Assembly (NCBI RefSeq): GCF_016899775.1
Contig: NZ_JACJJE010000015.1
Coordinates: 1-64,000 of the forward strand
DNA length: 64,000 nt
Direction of reading: 5' to 3'
DNA from: Pseudoflavonifractor capillosus
Lineage (GTDB): Bacteria; Bacillota; Clostridia; Oscillospirales; Oscillospiraceae
Positions within the stretch are counted from its first letter, which is position 1; each line of letters begins with the position of its first letter. Position numbers and translations under genes: made by a program. Below, piece by piece: positions 1-9,066 of the stretch. The notes beneath the pieces were generated by a model. The model was not told the origin of the DNA and did no database searches. It saw only the letters and a list, made by a program, of their open reading frames with translations.

Positions 1-608
1 GAGAAGGGGCCGGGGCGGGGCGGGAGGGGATCTCCCTCCTGCAGCCGCCGGCGCAGGTCCTGAAGCACCCGGTTTGCCCGTTTAGCGTCCCAAAGATCCA
101 GAAGGGCCAGGGGGATGAAGCCCACAAAAAGGATAGGGATGCCGTTCTCCCAAATCCGGGGCATGAAACAGGGGAGCTGCAGGATACATAGAAACAGGAC
201 AAAAATCCCGAATGACACTTCCAACCGCAGGTTTCTGACTGCGGTACGGACAAGGGGCTCCAGGGCCAGCTCCAAGGTCTGGGGGTCCGGATTTGGCTCC
301 GGGGCCTCCGGATCGTCGGTGGAAAAGAGGACCAGGGAGGAGGAGGCCCAGCCCTCGCACTGCCAGCCGAAGCTGGCGAACAGCTCCACCAGGTCCTCCG
401 GCGGCTTTTGGAGGAGAAACTCCCGCTCACGGCCGCAGCAGGGCTGAATGCGGAAACGCCGGGGCCGGGGCTCCCCCCGCCGGAATCGGGCGGTCCAAGA
501 TTTCAGCCGCTCCAAATACAGTCCCTTGCCGGCCATCTCCTCCAGCCACCCCTCTATACCGGGCAGGTCATAGGTGGGGACAGGAAGCCATTTTCGGACA
601 TGCTTCAT
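1..608 (-). CDS. DUF2812 membrane protein, array copy 7 (3' end outside window)
   Basis: The frame opens with ATG at 608 and stays open to base 1, giving 202 residues; the C-terminal half lies beyond the window. The N-terminus (MKHVRKWLPVPTYDLPGIEG) and the later DDPEAPEPNPDP stretch match the same positions in the six upstream neighbours, placing it in the DUF2812 family, whose function is unknown. Two hydrophobic segments are visible near residues 125-165, as in the paralogues. It starts only 15 bases after the stop of copy 6 and is the seventh consecutive DUF2812 gene behind the PadR gene, so it is probably the distal part of one operon. The length compared with the 403-441 residue siblings cannot be judged. 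Confidence 0.85.
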   Translation of the reverse strand, partial: MKHVRKWLPVPTYDLPGIEGWLEEMAGKGLYLERLKSWTARFRRGEPRPRRFRIQPCCGREREFLLQKPPEDLVELFASFGWQCEGWASSSLVLFSTDDPEAPEPNPDPQTLELALEPLVRTAVRNLRLEVSFGIFVLFLCILQLPCFMPRIWENGIPILFVGFIPLALLDLWDAKRANRVLQDLRRRLQEGDPLPPRPGPF

Positions 609-623
609 GGAGAAATACACCTC

Positions 624-1916
624 CTACGAGTTTGGCGTGAGCATGGCGGCAATTTCGTCGTACCAGTCTGTCAGGTCCAGGGCCCCATTGTAAGTCAGCC
701 GCAGCACCCGGTTCCCCTCCAGGGCGACCACGTCCCAGTTTGCTTCCTCCCGATGAACCAAAAATTCCTCCGCGCCGGGAACCGTTTCCCGCTGGAAGTC
801 CAGTTGGTCCGGGGCGGAATCACCGATGTTCCGATCCCGTGCGATCTGCTGGGTGAGGTCGGCCAGCTGGGCCCAGGCCTGTTCCGAACCGGCCGCTATG
901 TAGTAGTACAGGTCCATCTGCCCGTGCCCCGCGGCTCCGGTGCCCCCCTGCTGAACGATGTAATAGGTCTGAATGGGGGAGAAGATCGGGTTGCGCTTCA
1001 TAGTTGCCGCATTGTAGTAGATGGTGATGTCGGCCTGCTCGGCCATCTCAGGGGAGAGGTCTACGTGTTCGCTGGCGGTCCAATCCTCCCAAGGCGTCCA
1101 GCCGCCGTCCCCCGCCATCTCCTCCAGGGTGAGCAGAGAGAAGTCCGGCTGAAATTCCTCCAGAGGGATGTTCTTCTCCACTTTGTCGGTGAGAGAGGCC
1201 AGCAGGGCTGCGGACATGCCCGTCAGCAGCAGGACCGCGGCGGCGCGGGCAAATAGCCGCTGGAGCCGGTAGGGCCAAAGGGGGAGGCTGGGCCGCACCG
1301 TCTGGTCTCTGCGGGCCCGGCGGCGGAGCAGGACCACAGTCAGGAGATCGCTTCCCAGGATCAGCACCTGCAGGACCCACAGCAGGGCCAGGAAGACCCG
1401 GAATAGGGTGACCAGGGGGGCGGCCAGGTGGGGGGATTGATGGAGGTCCATATCCATAACCGCGATGGCTGTATACAGCCATAGATTCAAGGCGAGGAGG
1501 AAAAGATAGGAGAGCAGGTTGCCTTTTGGAAAGCGCAGGGCGTACCGTAAGGAGTCCGGGTCGGTGTAGGGCTCCTGGGCCTCCGGATCGTCGGAGGAAA
1601 AGAGGTACAGGGTGGTCCAGGACCGGCCGAAGCTCCCCTCGTAAGTCCACCCCGCGCCGGCGTACAGTTCCAGCAGCTCCTGGGACGGCTCCTCCCGCGC
1701 CTGCTGCTGCCCCTGGGCGGGACACACCCGGTACCGGCGGTGGGGGTGGGGCTCGTCCCGGCGGAATTTGACTCGGGCCAGGGAGAACAAGTTCTGCTGA
1801 ACGCGGTGCACCAGAAACCCCTTCCCGGCCATCTCCTCCAGCCAGGACTCAAAGCGGGGAAAGTCCATGGGGCTCACCGGGGACCACTTGGTGACCCGAT
1901 TCTTTTGTTTCCCCAT
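624..1916 (-). CDS. DUF2812 membrane protein, array copy 6
   Basis: 430 residues. Residues 1-120 are the soluble DUF2812-type region with WLEEMAGKGFLVH, RRYRVCPAQ and DDPEAQEPYTDPDS. Three hydrophobic segments follow at roughly 134-157, 165-190 and 222-243, then a long, probably extracellular tail with LLTLEEMAGDGGW and VPGAEEFLVHR and ending in WYDEIAAMLTPNS. The tail is close to that of copy 5, which suggests recent duplication. The start is preceded by AAGGAGTG at good spacing. The 177-base gap upstream (1917-2093) holds a GC palindrome (GGGCGCG..CGCGCCC) resembling the intergenic cassettes seen elsewhere in this window. The membrane placement is inferred; no biochemical role is known. Confidence 0.9.
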   Translation of the reverse strand: MGKQKNRVTKWSPVSPMDFPRFESWLEEMAGKGFLVHRVQQNLFSLARVKFRRDEPHPHRRYRVCPAQGQQQAREEPSQELLELYAGAGWTYEGSFGRSWTTLYLFSSDDPEAQEPYTDPDSLRYALRFPKGNLLSYLFLLALNLWLYTAIAVMDMDLHQSPHLAAPLVTLFRVFLALLWVLQVLILGSDLLTVVLLRRRARRDQTVRPSLPLWPYRLQRLFARAAAVLLLTGMSAALLASLTDKVEKNIPLEEFQPDFSLLTLEEMAGDGGWTPWEDWTASEHVDLSPEMAEQADITIYYNAATMKRNPIFSPIQTYYIVQQGGTGAAGHGQMDLYYYIAAGSEQAWAQLADLTQQIARDRNIGDSAPDQLDFQRETVPGAEEFLVHREEANWDVVALEGNRVLRLTYNGALDLTDWYDEIAAMLTPNS

Positions 1917-2093
1917 CGTTCGTCACTCCTTATTTCAATTTTGATGTTTGCCCGTAGCATGTTTCCCAAGGTAGAGGTTCGGGGCGCGGCGGCCCGGCGC
2001 GCCCTTGGCAGGGGTGTCTCTGGCGGCCGCCTATGGCCGAACTCTTTGGGATAAAACGAGCTGGGCAGGGCGGGGGCTTGCCCCTTCCGCCTG

Positions 2094-3368
2094 TCATTCC
2101 TCCGGCGTGAGCATGGCGGCAATCTCATCGTACCAGCCGGTCAGATCCAGCGCGCCGGAGTACCGCAGGGCCAGCACCCGGTCCCCCTCCAGGGCGACTA
2201 CGTCCCAGTTTTCTCCTGCCCGGCGGACCAGAAACTCCTCCGCGCCGGGAACGGTTTCCCGCTGGAAGGGGAGCTGGTCGGGGAGGTAGGAGAGGAGGTC
2301 GCCGTCTGGGCTCTGGAGGTCCTGAACCAGGCTGGCCAGGAGCTCCCAGGCGGCCTGGGCGTCGTCGGAGACAAAGTAGTTCAGGTCCATGCTGGAGTCC
2401 CCGCTGGTGCCGTAGCCCGCCTGGCTGACGTCGTACCACATCTGGACGCCCCGGCCGGGGTCCTGGTACACGTCCGCCGCATTGAAGCGGAGGAGCTGGT
2501 CCGCGACCTCCAGGTCGGGCTCCGGCGTCCAGCTCCCGTCCCCCTCCATCTCCGACAGGGTGAGCAGGTCAAAGTCGGGGTCGAACTGCTCCAGGGGCAG
2601 GTCGCTGTTGATGCGAAAGAGCGTGAAAATCAAGGCGAGAGCCACAGCCAGGAGCCCCGTCTGGAGGAGGGATAGAAGGGAGGAGAAGAAACAGCGGGCG
2701 GCGAACAGGGCGGAGGGCGGAGCGGGCCGTACCGTGTCCCGCCGCCGGATCTCCTGCCGAAGGGCCAGAACGGTGAGCCAGTCGATCCCATTCAGAAGGA
2801 GGGAGATCAGCCAAAGGGCGATCAGCAGTGCCGCGGCCGCGGCAAAAATCCAGTTGGGCAGGAAGGAGAGCTGGCGGTCCAGGATTCGTGTGGCGCGTAG
2901 GATAACGGTGGAGGTATACAGCACCCCGCCCAAAAGCAAATCGTTGAGCACATCTTTCTTCGGGGGCCGGAGGGCCTCGTAGAGGGAGTCCGGGTCGGTG
3001 TAGGGCTCCGGGGCGGCGGGGTCGTCGCTGTAGAACAGGAAGTAGGACACGCATGAGGTGCCCCAGTACCGCAGAAACTGCCAGCCGGCCTGGGCGTACA
3101 GCTCCAGGGTCTCCTGGGAGGGCTCCGCCTCCTGGGGTCGGGTGGGGCACAGGCGGTACCGGCGCTCCGGCCTGGGGGCGTCCTTCTGGAACAGCACAAT
3201 CCAGAGGGGGCCGGGGGCCAGGATACTCCACCCGGAGAAGTCGTGGAAGAACAGCCCCTGGGCGGCCATGTCCTCCAGCCAGGTTTCTGTGCGGGAGATG
3301 TCCTTGGCGTCCACCACGGCCCATTTTCGGATCAAATTGCCGGGGGCTTTTTTCTCAAATTGGTTCAT
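2094..3368 (-). CDS. DUF2812 membrane protein, array copy 5
   Basis: 424 residues with the array's common plan: a soluble DUF2812 region (WLEDMAAQGLFFHDF, RRYRLCPT, DDPAAPEPYTDPDS), three hydrophobic segments near 136-158, 165-190 and 230-252, then an outer domain of about 170 residues carrying LLTLSEMEGDGSW and VPGAEEFLVRR and ending in WYDEIAAMLTPEE. Copies 4, 5 and 6 share these two outer motifs, whereas copies 1-3 have diverged there, so the array looks like successive duplications with the outer face changing fastest. It lies 56 bases after copy 4. The function is unknown; a paralogue-specific extracellular ligand is only an inference. Confidence 0.9.
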   Translation of the reverse strand: MNQFEKKAPGNLIRKWAVVDAKDISRTETWLEDMAAQGLFFHDFSGWSILAPGPLWIVLFQKDAPRPERRYRLCPTRPQEAEPSQETLELYAQAGWQFLRYWGTSCVSYFLFYSDDPAAPEPYTDPDSLYEALRPPKKDVLNDLLLGGVLYTSTVILRATRILDRQLSFLPNWIFAAAAALLIALWLISLLLNGIDWLTVLALRQEIRRRDTVRPAPPSALFAARCFFSSLLSLLQTGLLAVALALIFTLFRINSDLPLEQFDPDFDLLTLSEMEGDGSWTPEPDLEVADQLLRFNAADVYQDPGRGVQMWYDVSQAGYGTSGDSSMDLNYFVSDDAQAAWELLASLVQDLQSPDGDLLSYLPDQLPFQRETVPGAEEFLVRRAGENWDVVALEGDRVLALRYSGALDLTGWYDEIAAMLTPEE

Positions 3369-3424
3369 AGGATCAGCTCCTTATGGAAAAAGTCTGTGCC
3401 CTGTCTTGCCAAAAAAGAAACCAC

Positions 3425-4750
3425 TCACCCCTCCGGTGTGAGCATGGCGGCGATCTCGTCAAACCACTCACTCAGATCCAGAGTGCCGTCGTAGCGCAGC
3501 TCCAGCAGCCGGTCCCCCTTCCGGGCCAGGACGAACCAGGCGGGGGAGACATCCTCCTCGGGGGTGAGTCCCACGGAATCGCACCAAAATTCCTCGGCCC
3601 CGGGGACCTCAATGGGCTGGTAGTCGTAATATTCAGAGGAGGTCCGTTCCCGCTCCAGCCTGGCCTGGGCCGCCTCATCGTCCCGGGCCAGGTAGTAGGA
3701 GATGGATAGAGAGGAAGTTCCGCTGTTCCCCGTGCCGTCCTGGCTGATGGTATACCAAGTGGGGATAGGCTGTTCGGGGGCCTCGTGCAGGTCCACTACG
3801 TTGTAGTGGATTTCCTTTTCCATAGAGGGTATGCCGGCGGCAAAGGTGAAGTCCTCGCTGGGGACCCAGCTTCCGTCTCCCTCCATCTCCGCCAGAGTGA
3901 GCAGGTCGAAGTCGGGCTCCCAGTCCTCCAGAGGGACGTCCTCTGTGACCTGCTCCTGGGGAACCACGGCCTGGACCTCGTGCCGGGCGTCCAGAAGGCG
4001 GTCCATCCGCCGGAAGAAGGAGCCGCCCGGCAGCAGTACCGCCGCCAGAAAGGAAACCGTCTCGATCACTGCCAGGACCCGCTGGGCCATGAGCAGCCAC
4101 CTGGGCAGGGAGGGATGGGTGGTGTGCTCCTCCTTGATCTTGCGGCGGAGGAGGAAGTAGGTGAGCCACTGGAAGCCGCCGGAGATCAGAAGACTCAGCA
4201 GCAGGGCCAGCAGGAGGAGCCCAAACACCTGGAGGGCGGGGGAGAGCTGCTGGGAGGACTCCAGCCCGCCCCAGGACCCGGAGAATATGATCCCGTACAC
4301 AAGAATCAGTATCAGCGTCGGAAATGCCAGGATCAGCAGATTCCGAACGGGGAAGCGCAGGGCCCGGTAGAGGGACTCTGGGTTCGAATTGGGCTCTGCC
4401 GCGCTGGGGTCGTCGGTGGCAAAGAGAAAGTAGGAGATACAGCTGGAGGGGATGTAGTCCACATAGGTCCAGCCGTATTGCCGGTACTGCTCCAGCAGGT
4501 CGGCGGGGGGCTCGGTGAGCATCTCCGGAGCGGGGTACAGGTGGTAGCGGCGGTTGGGGTCGGGGGCCTTCACCTGGAACCGGACCATGGGGAAGCCGCC
4601 CGGACTGAATCGTATGACCTTGTTGGAGTACCAGTGGTAAAAGAGTCCCTGGCGGGCCATCTGGTTCAGCCAGTCCTGGAACCGGGCCCTGTCCATCAGA
4701 TTCACCGGGCTGAACTTCCATTTGTATGAGGCGTTTTTGAGTGTTTTCAT
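3425..4750 (-). CDS. DUF2812 membrane protein, array copy 4
   Basis: 441 residues, the longest copy. The N-terminal region has WLNQMARQGLFYHWY and RRYHLYPAPE, then DDPSAAEPNSNPES, which departs from the usual YTDP. Hydrophobic segments lie at about 135-157, 172-195 and 228-248. The outer domain contains LLTLAEMEGDGSW and VPGAEEFWCDS and closes with WFDEIAAMLTPEG. An extra stretch of about 20 residues around 265-280 (DARHEVQAVVPQEQVTEDVP) explains the added length. It lies 55 bases downstream of copy 3 and 56 upstream of copy 5, consistent with one transcript. Family membership is clear from the paralogue comparison; the role is unknown. Confidence 0.9.
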   Translation of the reverse strand: MKTLKNASYKWKFSPVNLMDRARFQDWLNQMARQGLFYHWYSNKVIRFSPGGFPMVRFQVKAPDPNRRYHLYPAPEMLTEPPADLLEQYRQYGWTYVDYIPSSCISYFLFATDDPSAAEPNSNPESLYRALRFPVRNLLILAFPTLILILVYGIIFSGSWGGLESSQQLSPALQVFGLLLLALLLSLLISGGFQWLTYFLLRRKIKEEHTTHPSLPRWLLMAQRVLAVIETVSFLAAVLLPGGSFFRRMDRLLDARHEVQAVVPQEQVTEDVPLEDWEPDFDLLTLAEMEGDGSWVPSEDFTFAAGIPSMEKEIHYNVVDLHEAPEQPIPTWYTISQDGTGNSGTSSLSISYYLARDDEAAQARLERERTSSEYYDYQPIEVPGAEEFWCDSVGLTPEEDVSPAWFVLARKGDRLLELRYDGTLDLSEWFDEIAAMLTPEG

Positions 4751-4805
4751 GGGAGAATCCTCCTCAGTAATAAAGTAAAAGGGAAGGCGCGGGAGCCGCT
4801 GATAC

Positions 4806-6059
4806 TTATGAGACTGCGCCCATCCGCTCCAGCAGCAGGTCCAGGGCCTCCTCCGGCGGGACGGTGCCCCGCACCGTCAGGCGGAACACCTGGTCCCCCG
4901 CCTGACCCAGCCAGGAATACGTGTCTGCAAACTGATTGACCGTGACGGTGTGGTTTCCGTCTGTGTAGGAAGACGGACCCTCCGGGACCTGGATGCGGGT
5001 ATACAGGCGGTCCAGGCCGGGGCGGCTGGCCTCCTGCCAGGAGACGCCGTTCTCCGCCTCGTCAGTGCGCTTCCAGCTGTCCAGCACCCACCCGGCGCAG
5101 GTGGAGGAGACCGCGTCCACATAGTCGACGGAGATGGAGGCGGTGGGGTCGTCCGGCTCCTCCCAGTCGGTCCACTGGCTCAGGGTCTGCTTGACAGCCA
5201 GAGGGGAGGAGGAGGTCTCCACCAGATTGGAGCGGAATTCCGGGTCCTGGATGGCCGGGTTCAGCTCCAGGTCGTACAGGGAGACCAGAGGAGCGGGGGT
5301 GGGCTGGTCCGGGGTGAGAGACGCTTTCTCGGACGGGGGGAGAAGGATGCCCAGGAAGCTGAGGAAAAACAGAACGACGGGGACGGCGAAGAAGGCCACC
5401 GTGCTGGCTGTGGAGCGGGGGTACCGCTGCCCCGCGTCCAGGGGGACCCCGGCCGCCAGCTGATTGCGCAGCTTCCAGATCTTCAGAAAGCGGAAGTAGT
5501 AGATGGGGGTGATCACCAGCAGGGCCCACAGGTCAGCCAGAAGAAGGGGGACGATATACTGGGTGTCCAGCACCAGGTCCTCCAAAAAGCCGGACAGGGA
5601 GAGGGTGAGGGCGCTGCGGTCAAAGCCCAGGGTGTAGGCCGCCTGTCCCAGCAGAATGACCACTCCGGCGCAGAAGAACCGGAAAAAGTACTTCAAATAG
5701 TGGTCGAACACATAGCTCTGAGTCACCGGGTCGGTGTGGAGCTCCTCCGTCTCCGGGTCCGCCGCCCGGTAGATGTAGTAGTAGCGGGTGACGGTGTCCA
5801 CAAACTCCCAGCCCATCTGGGCGTAAGCCTCGTTCTTCTCGTAGTCGATGGAGGTGTCCCAATAGCTCTGGGGCTCCAGGCGGTAGCGCACCCCGGGGGC
5901 GGGCTTGTCCTGGTGAAAAACAGCTGTGCGGATGCCGAAGCCGTCCAAGATCCACCCCTTGGCGGACATCTCCTCAAACCACTGCTGCAGGCCCGCTATG
6001 TCGTAGAGCTGATAGGGGATGGCCCGGCGGATCAGTTTGTTTCCGTATTGGTCGTACAT
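4806..6059 (-). CDS. DUF2812 membrane protein, array copy 3
   Basis: 417 residues. The N-terminal part shows WFEEMSAKGWILDGF, VRYRLEPQS and the ADPETEELHTDP version of the family motif. Predicted membrane segments are near 138-160, 175-198 and 225-247. The outer domain lacks the EMxGDGxW and VPGAEEF signatures of copies 4-6 and instead carries an SVDYVDAVSSTCAGWVLDSW region, ending EEALDLLLERMGAVS. This supports divergence of the exposed part between paralogues. The start ATG at 6059 follows a purine-rich ribosome site (GAAAGGAAG) and lies 44 bases after the stop of copy 2. The function is unknown. Confidence 0.9.
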   Translation of the reverse strand: MYDQYGNKLIRRAIPYQLYDIAGLQQWFEEMSAKGWILDGFGIRTAVFHQDKPAPGVRYRLEPQSYWDTSIDYEKNEAYAQMGWEFVDTVTRYYYIYRAADPETEELHTDPVTQSYVFDHYLKYFFRFFCAGVVILLGQAAYTLGFDRSALTLSLSGFLEDLVLDTQYIVPLLLADLWALLVITPIYYFRFLKIWKLRNQLAAGVPLDAGQRYPRSTASTVAFFAVPVVLFFLSFLGILLPPSEKASLTPDQPTPAPLVSLYDLELNPAIQDPEFRSNLVETSSSPLAVKQTLSQWTDWEEPDDPTASISVDYVDAVSSTCAGWVLDSWKRTDEAENGVSWQEASRPGLDRLYTRIQVPEGPSSYTDGNHTVTVNQFADTYSWLGQAGDQVFRLTVRGTVPPEEALDLLLERMGAVS

Positions 6060-6103
6060 AAACCAGCGCTTCCTTTCTCGTTTTATTTCTATTGGGGGCG
6101 GCG

Positions 6104-7357
6104 TCAGGCGGCCTCCGCCGCCAGCCGCTCTGTCAGCAGGTCCAGGGGTGTTTCCAGGTCGGGACCCCGGAGATGCAGTACGAACACCTGGCTGCCCAGA
6201 CGGCCTACATAGCAGGCCCGGGACCAGTCCTCACCCCAATACTGGTACGAGAAGCGGGTCAGCTGGTCCAGGCCCGGGTAGGAGATCGTTTCCTCCGCAC
6301 CATATTCAGAGACCAAGGCGTTCAGCCGCTGCCGCCACTCCTGGACCTTTCCGGCGTACACCCACTCTGCCAAAAAGGGGGCGCGGGTTTTGGTGTAGTC
6401 CTGAACCAGCTGGACCTGCCGGGAGATCTCGCCGGGCAGGCGAGCCAGGCCGGACTGGGTGACGTAGTACTGCTCCGGGGCCAGCCAGGAGGTGTACGCC
6501 CGGTCGTAAAAGAACACGATTTGACCAGGCCGGCTAGGGAGCGTCACCGTTTGACGGGCGTTCTCCCGCAGCTCCGTCCCGGCGGGCACCGTCTCCGAGA
6601 GGGTGATGTGGGGGAAATCCCACTCCGCCGGATTCTCCGGCAGGGGCCGCTCCCGCCAGCTGTTGACCCAGTTGAAAAAGAAGAAGTACCCCACCAGAAA
6701 GACCACCAGGAACAGGGTCAGCAGAAATTGCCGCAGCTGGGGATAGGTCCGCTTCTGCACCGGGGGCAGCTCCCCCTGGGCCAGGCGGCGGCGCAGGCCG
6801 GTGAATCGAACCGTCTGATACAGGACGCCCAGCACCGTCCCGCCCACCACGACCAGCAGCGCCAGAAGCAGAGGGGCCAGGCGCTCAAAATCCAGGACCA
6901 GCTCCATGGCAAGGACAGCGGGGGCGGTGAACAACTGGGCAAGCATGTCCCGCAGCAGCATGCCGGCCCAGAGCAGGACGGCCGCTGCCCCCAGCCACTG
7001 CCGCAGGATGAGCTTTTTCATAGCCCAGCCTAAGCTCTCCGGGTCGGTGTACAGCTCCGGGGCCTCCGGGTCGTCACAGCGGTAGACGGCGTACAGCTTG
7101 CCGATCTGCTCCACAAAGCGCCAGCCCGGCTCCCGGTAGTTGGCCGCCCGCTCCCGCAGCTCTTTTGTCCCCTTTCCAATGGGCTCCAGGCGGTAGCGGC
7201 AGTGTTTAGCCTCCTCCGAGGGCTGAAATTCCACCCGGCCTATGGACCAGAAGTGGGAAAAGCGTTTCAGTTCATAGCCCTGGGCGGCCAGATCGTTGAG
7301 CCACAGCTCGATCCCCTGGATGTCCCACAGGGAGTAGGGGAGCCAGAACTTTTTCAT
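6104..7357 (-). CDS. DUF2812 membrane protein, array copy 2
   Basis: 417 residues from ATG 7357. A longer upstream extension in frame exists, but it runs antiparallel through low-complexity sequence and overlaps copy 1, while the MKKFWLPYSLWDIQGIELWL start aligns with all paralogues and is preceded by GGAGGTGCC. Motifs include CRYRLEPIG and DDPEAPELYTDPES. Hydrophobic segments sit near 125-145, 152-180 and 205-228; the outer domain has SYPGLDQLTRFSYQYW and ends DLLTERLAAEAA. The 113-base gap to copy 1 holds a GCGCGGTCC inverted repeat but no clear terminator, so read-through from the PadR promoter is plausible. The role is unknown. Confidence 0.9.
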   Translation of the reverse strand: MKKFWLPYSLWDIQGIELWLNDLAAQGYELKRFSHFWSIGRVEFQPSEEAKHCRYRLEPIGKGTKELRERAANYREPGWRFVEQIGKLYAVYRCDDPEAPELYTDPESLGWAMKKLILRQWLGAAAVLLWAGMLLRDMLAQLFTAPAVLAMELVLDFERLAPLLLALLVVVGGTVLGVLYQTVRFTGLRRRLAQGELPPVQKRTYPQLRQFLLTLFLVVFLVGYFFFFNWVNSWRERPLPENPAEWDFPHITLSETVPAGTELRENARQTVTLPSRPGQIVFFYDRAYTSWLAPEQYYVTQSGLARLPGEISRQVQLVQDYTKTRAPFLAEWVYAGKVQEWRQRLNALVSEYGAEETISYPGLDQLTRFSYQYWGEDWSRACYVGRLGSQVFVLHLRGPDLETPLDLLTERLAAEAA

Positions 7358-7470
7358 AGAGGCACCTCCAAGATCAGAAGTGAGAGGACCGCGCGGTGCG
7401 GGCCCCATTGGACCGCGCAGTGTTTTATCCAAAATACCTCCGGAGAGATTTGAGGGGGGCGGTGTCCCCG

Positions 7471-8682
7471 CTATGCGACCATCGCGGCGATTTCCTCCAG
7501 GTGGTCCGCCAGATGGGCGGAGCCGGTGTAGCGCGCCAGCACGACCTTGTCGCCGGCCGCGGCCACGGCGGCCTGGAAGGTGCCGCCCTCCCTCTGGGCG
7601 ATGGCCAGCAGCTGGACGCCCTCCCGCGGGAAGTAGGTCACGTCCCAGGTGACCGGCGCTCCGCTGGACCACCAGATGTCGTCGTCCAGCTTCATGGCCT
7701 GGTCCAGCAGCTCCCGGGCTGCGGGGGCGGACAGGAAGGACAGAGGGGCGGGCAGATCGTACCACAGGGTCTCCAGATGTACCCAGTCCTCTCCGTCAGG
7801 GGCCCAGCGGCTGCTTTGGACAACCTCCCACCGGGTGGACAGCAGGTACTGCTCCCGCTGGGAGAAATTGGCGTAATCGGTAGTGCTGCCAGAGGAGATA
7901 GAGTAGGGACGGTAGTTCTCCTCCTCCAGATCGGCCAGAGACAGGGGAGAAAATGCTGACTCCGCCGCCGCCACCGGCTGCAGCGCGCCGCCGGCAAAGG
8001 GGAGGACATACTGGGCGGCCAGGAACAGCACCAGCAGCACACTGGAAGCCAGGAACGAGACGAGGTAGCCTGGGCGGCTCTTGGGATAGGGAGCCCGGTG
8101 GGGGAGAGACTCTCCCGCCTCCAGCTGCCGGGTGAATTGGGTGACCGCCTGCAGCTCACCCCACTGGGAGGCCAGGGAGAACAGGGCGAGGACCAGATAG
8201 AGGGGCAAGATGGGGATGGCTGAGGTGAGCAGGACCAGGACGGGCGTCCCCTCTTCGAACAAGGACCAGGCGCAAAAGACGGTGATCAGCAGAAAGCAGA
8301 ACAGCGAGAGGAAAAAGCCTCGGCGCAGCCGGCGCACCAGCTTCCGCCACTGCTCCCCCTGGAGTTCCGGGTCGGTGTGAAGTTCCGGGGCGTCCTCCTC
8401 CTGGGTGGCGAAGATCAGCAGCTCCCGGCCGATCTCTCCCACGCACGTCCAGCCGTAGGATTCGTATAGCTCCAGCATGGACCGGGGCAGGTCATCGTCC
8501 AGCCGCCGGTGGTGGGGCTCGATGCGGTACCGGGTCCGTTTGGCGGCGTCTGAGTAGAAGGTACAGAACAGGGGGCGGAACTGCTCCAGATAGAGCCCCT
8601 GGAGGGCCAGATCCTGGAGCCAGCTCTCCAGCCCTTGGATGTCATAGGAGGACACCGGGGTCCATTTTCTTACGTATTTCAT
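7471..8682 (-). CDS. DUF2812 membrane protein, array copy 1
   Basis: 403 residues; the first DUF2812 gene after padR. Its ATG overlaps the padR stop codon as ATGA, so the two are translationally coupled. The N-terminal region has WLQDLALQGLYLEQF, TRYRIEPHH, MLELYESYGWTCV and EDAPELHTDPE; membrane segments are near 123-145, 150-175 and 212-235; the outer domain ends HLADHLEEIAAMVA, a shortened form of the array's usual tail. PadR-DUF2812 pairs are a recognised arrangement in Firmicutes, but the biochemical role of DUF2812 is not established. This copy is probably the ancestral partner of the regulator, with copies 2-7 added by duplication (inference). Confidence 0.92.
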   Translation of the reverse strand: MKYVRKWTPVSSYDIQGLESWLQDLALQGLYLEQFRPLFCTFYSDAAKRTRYRIEPHHRRLDDDLPRSMLELYESYGWTCVGEIGRELLIFATQEEDAPELHTDPELQGEQWRKLVRRLRRGFFLSLFCFLLITVFCAWSLFEEGTPVLVLLTSAIPILPLYLVLALFSLASQWGELQAVTQFTRQLEAGESLPHRAPYPKSRPGYLVSFLASSVLLVLFLAAQYVLPFAGGALQPVAAAESAFSPLSLADLEEENYRPYSISSGSTTDYANFSQREQYLLSTRWEVVQSSRWAPDGEDWVHLETLWYDLPAPLSFLSAPAARELLDQAMKLDDDIWWSSGAPVTWDVTYFPREGVQLLAIAQREGGTFQAAVAAAGDKVVLARYTGSAHLADHLEEIAAMVA

Positions 8683-8993
8683 ATCAAACCCTCCTCCTCC
8701 GCGTCCATGAGGCAGGACCGCAGGCGGTCCACCTCCTCCTGGTACACCGCCCGCCCCTTGGGGGTGATGCGGTAGGTGCGCTTGCGGCCGTCCACCTCGG
8801 TCTCCTGGATGAGCTTCTCATCCTGAAACTTGCCCAGCAGGGTGTACAGGGTGCCCGGGCCCAGCTTGACCCGGCCGCGGGTCTTTCGTTCGACAAATTC
8901 GGTGATCTCTGTGCCGCACATGTCCCGGCGCAGGAAAGACATCAGGACATAAAACATAGGTTCGGTCAGAGGACCGCGGCTATTTCCGCCCAT
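8679..8993 (-). CDS. PadR-family transcriptional regulator
   Basis: 104 residues, typical of the short PadR class (winged helix plus a C-terminal dimerisation helix). EPMFYVLMSFLRRDMCGTEI forms the first helices and GPGTLYTLLGKFQDEKLIQE is the classic PadR recognition-helix and wing segment, followed by RTYRITPKGRAVYQEE. PadR proteins usually repress their own operon by binding an inverted repeat in the promoter. The start ATG at 8993 has GGAGG eight bases upstream. It heads the DUF2812 array, with a 4-base overlap with copy 1, and its promoter carries three ATATC-N7-GATAT repeats (9016-9066) that are the obvious candidate operator. The effector is unknown. Confidence 0.93.
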   Translation of the reverse strand: MGGNSRGPLTEPMFYVLMSFLRRDMCGTEITEFVERKTRGRVKLGPGTLYTLLGKFQDEKLIQETEVDGRKRTYRITPKGRAVYQEEVDRLRSCLMDAEEEGLI

Positions 8994-9015
8994 CTGAACA
9001 CCTCCTTGGGATGCA

Positions 9016-9066
9016 ATATCGCGAGTCGATATCGTCTAATGATATTGTAATATCGCCTGGCGATAT
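9016..9066. promoter_or_regulatory. Triple overlapping operator of the padR promoter (ATATC-N7-GATAT x3)
   Basis: Three 17-base inverted repeats of the form ATATC-N7-GATAT occur at 9016-9032, 9029-9045 and 9050-9066. The third is a perfect 8-bp-arm palindrome (ATATCGCC..GGCGATAT) and exactly fills the promoter spacer; the second overlaps the -10; the first lies in the early transcript. This suits repression of the array by PadR or a related dimer. The identity of the binding protein is inferred from adjacency. Confidence 0.75.
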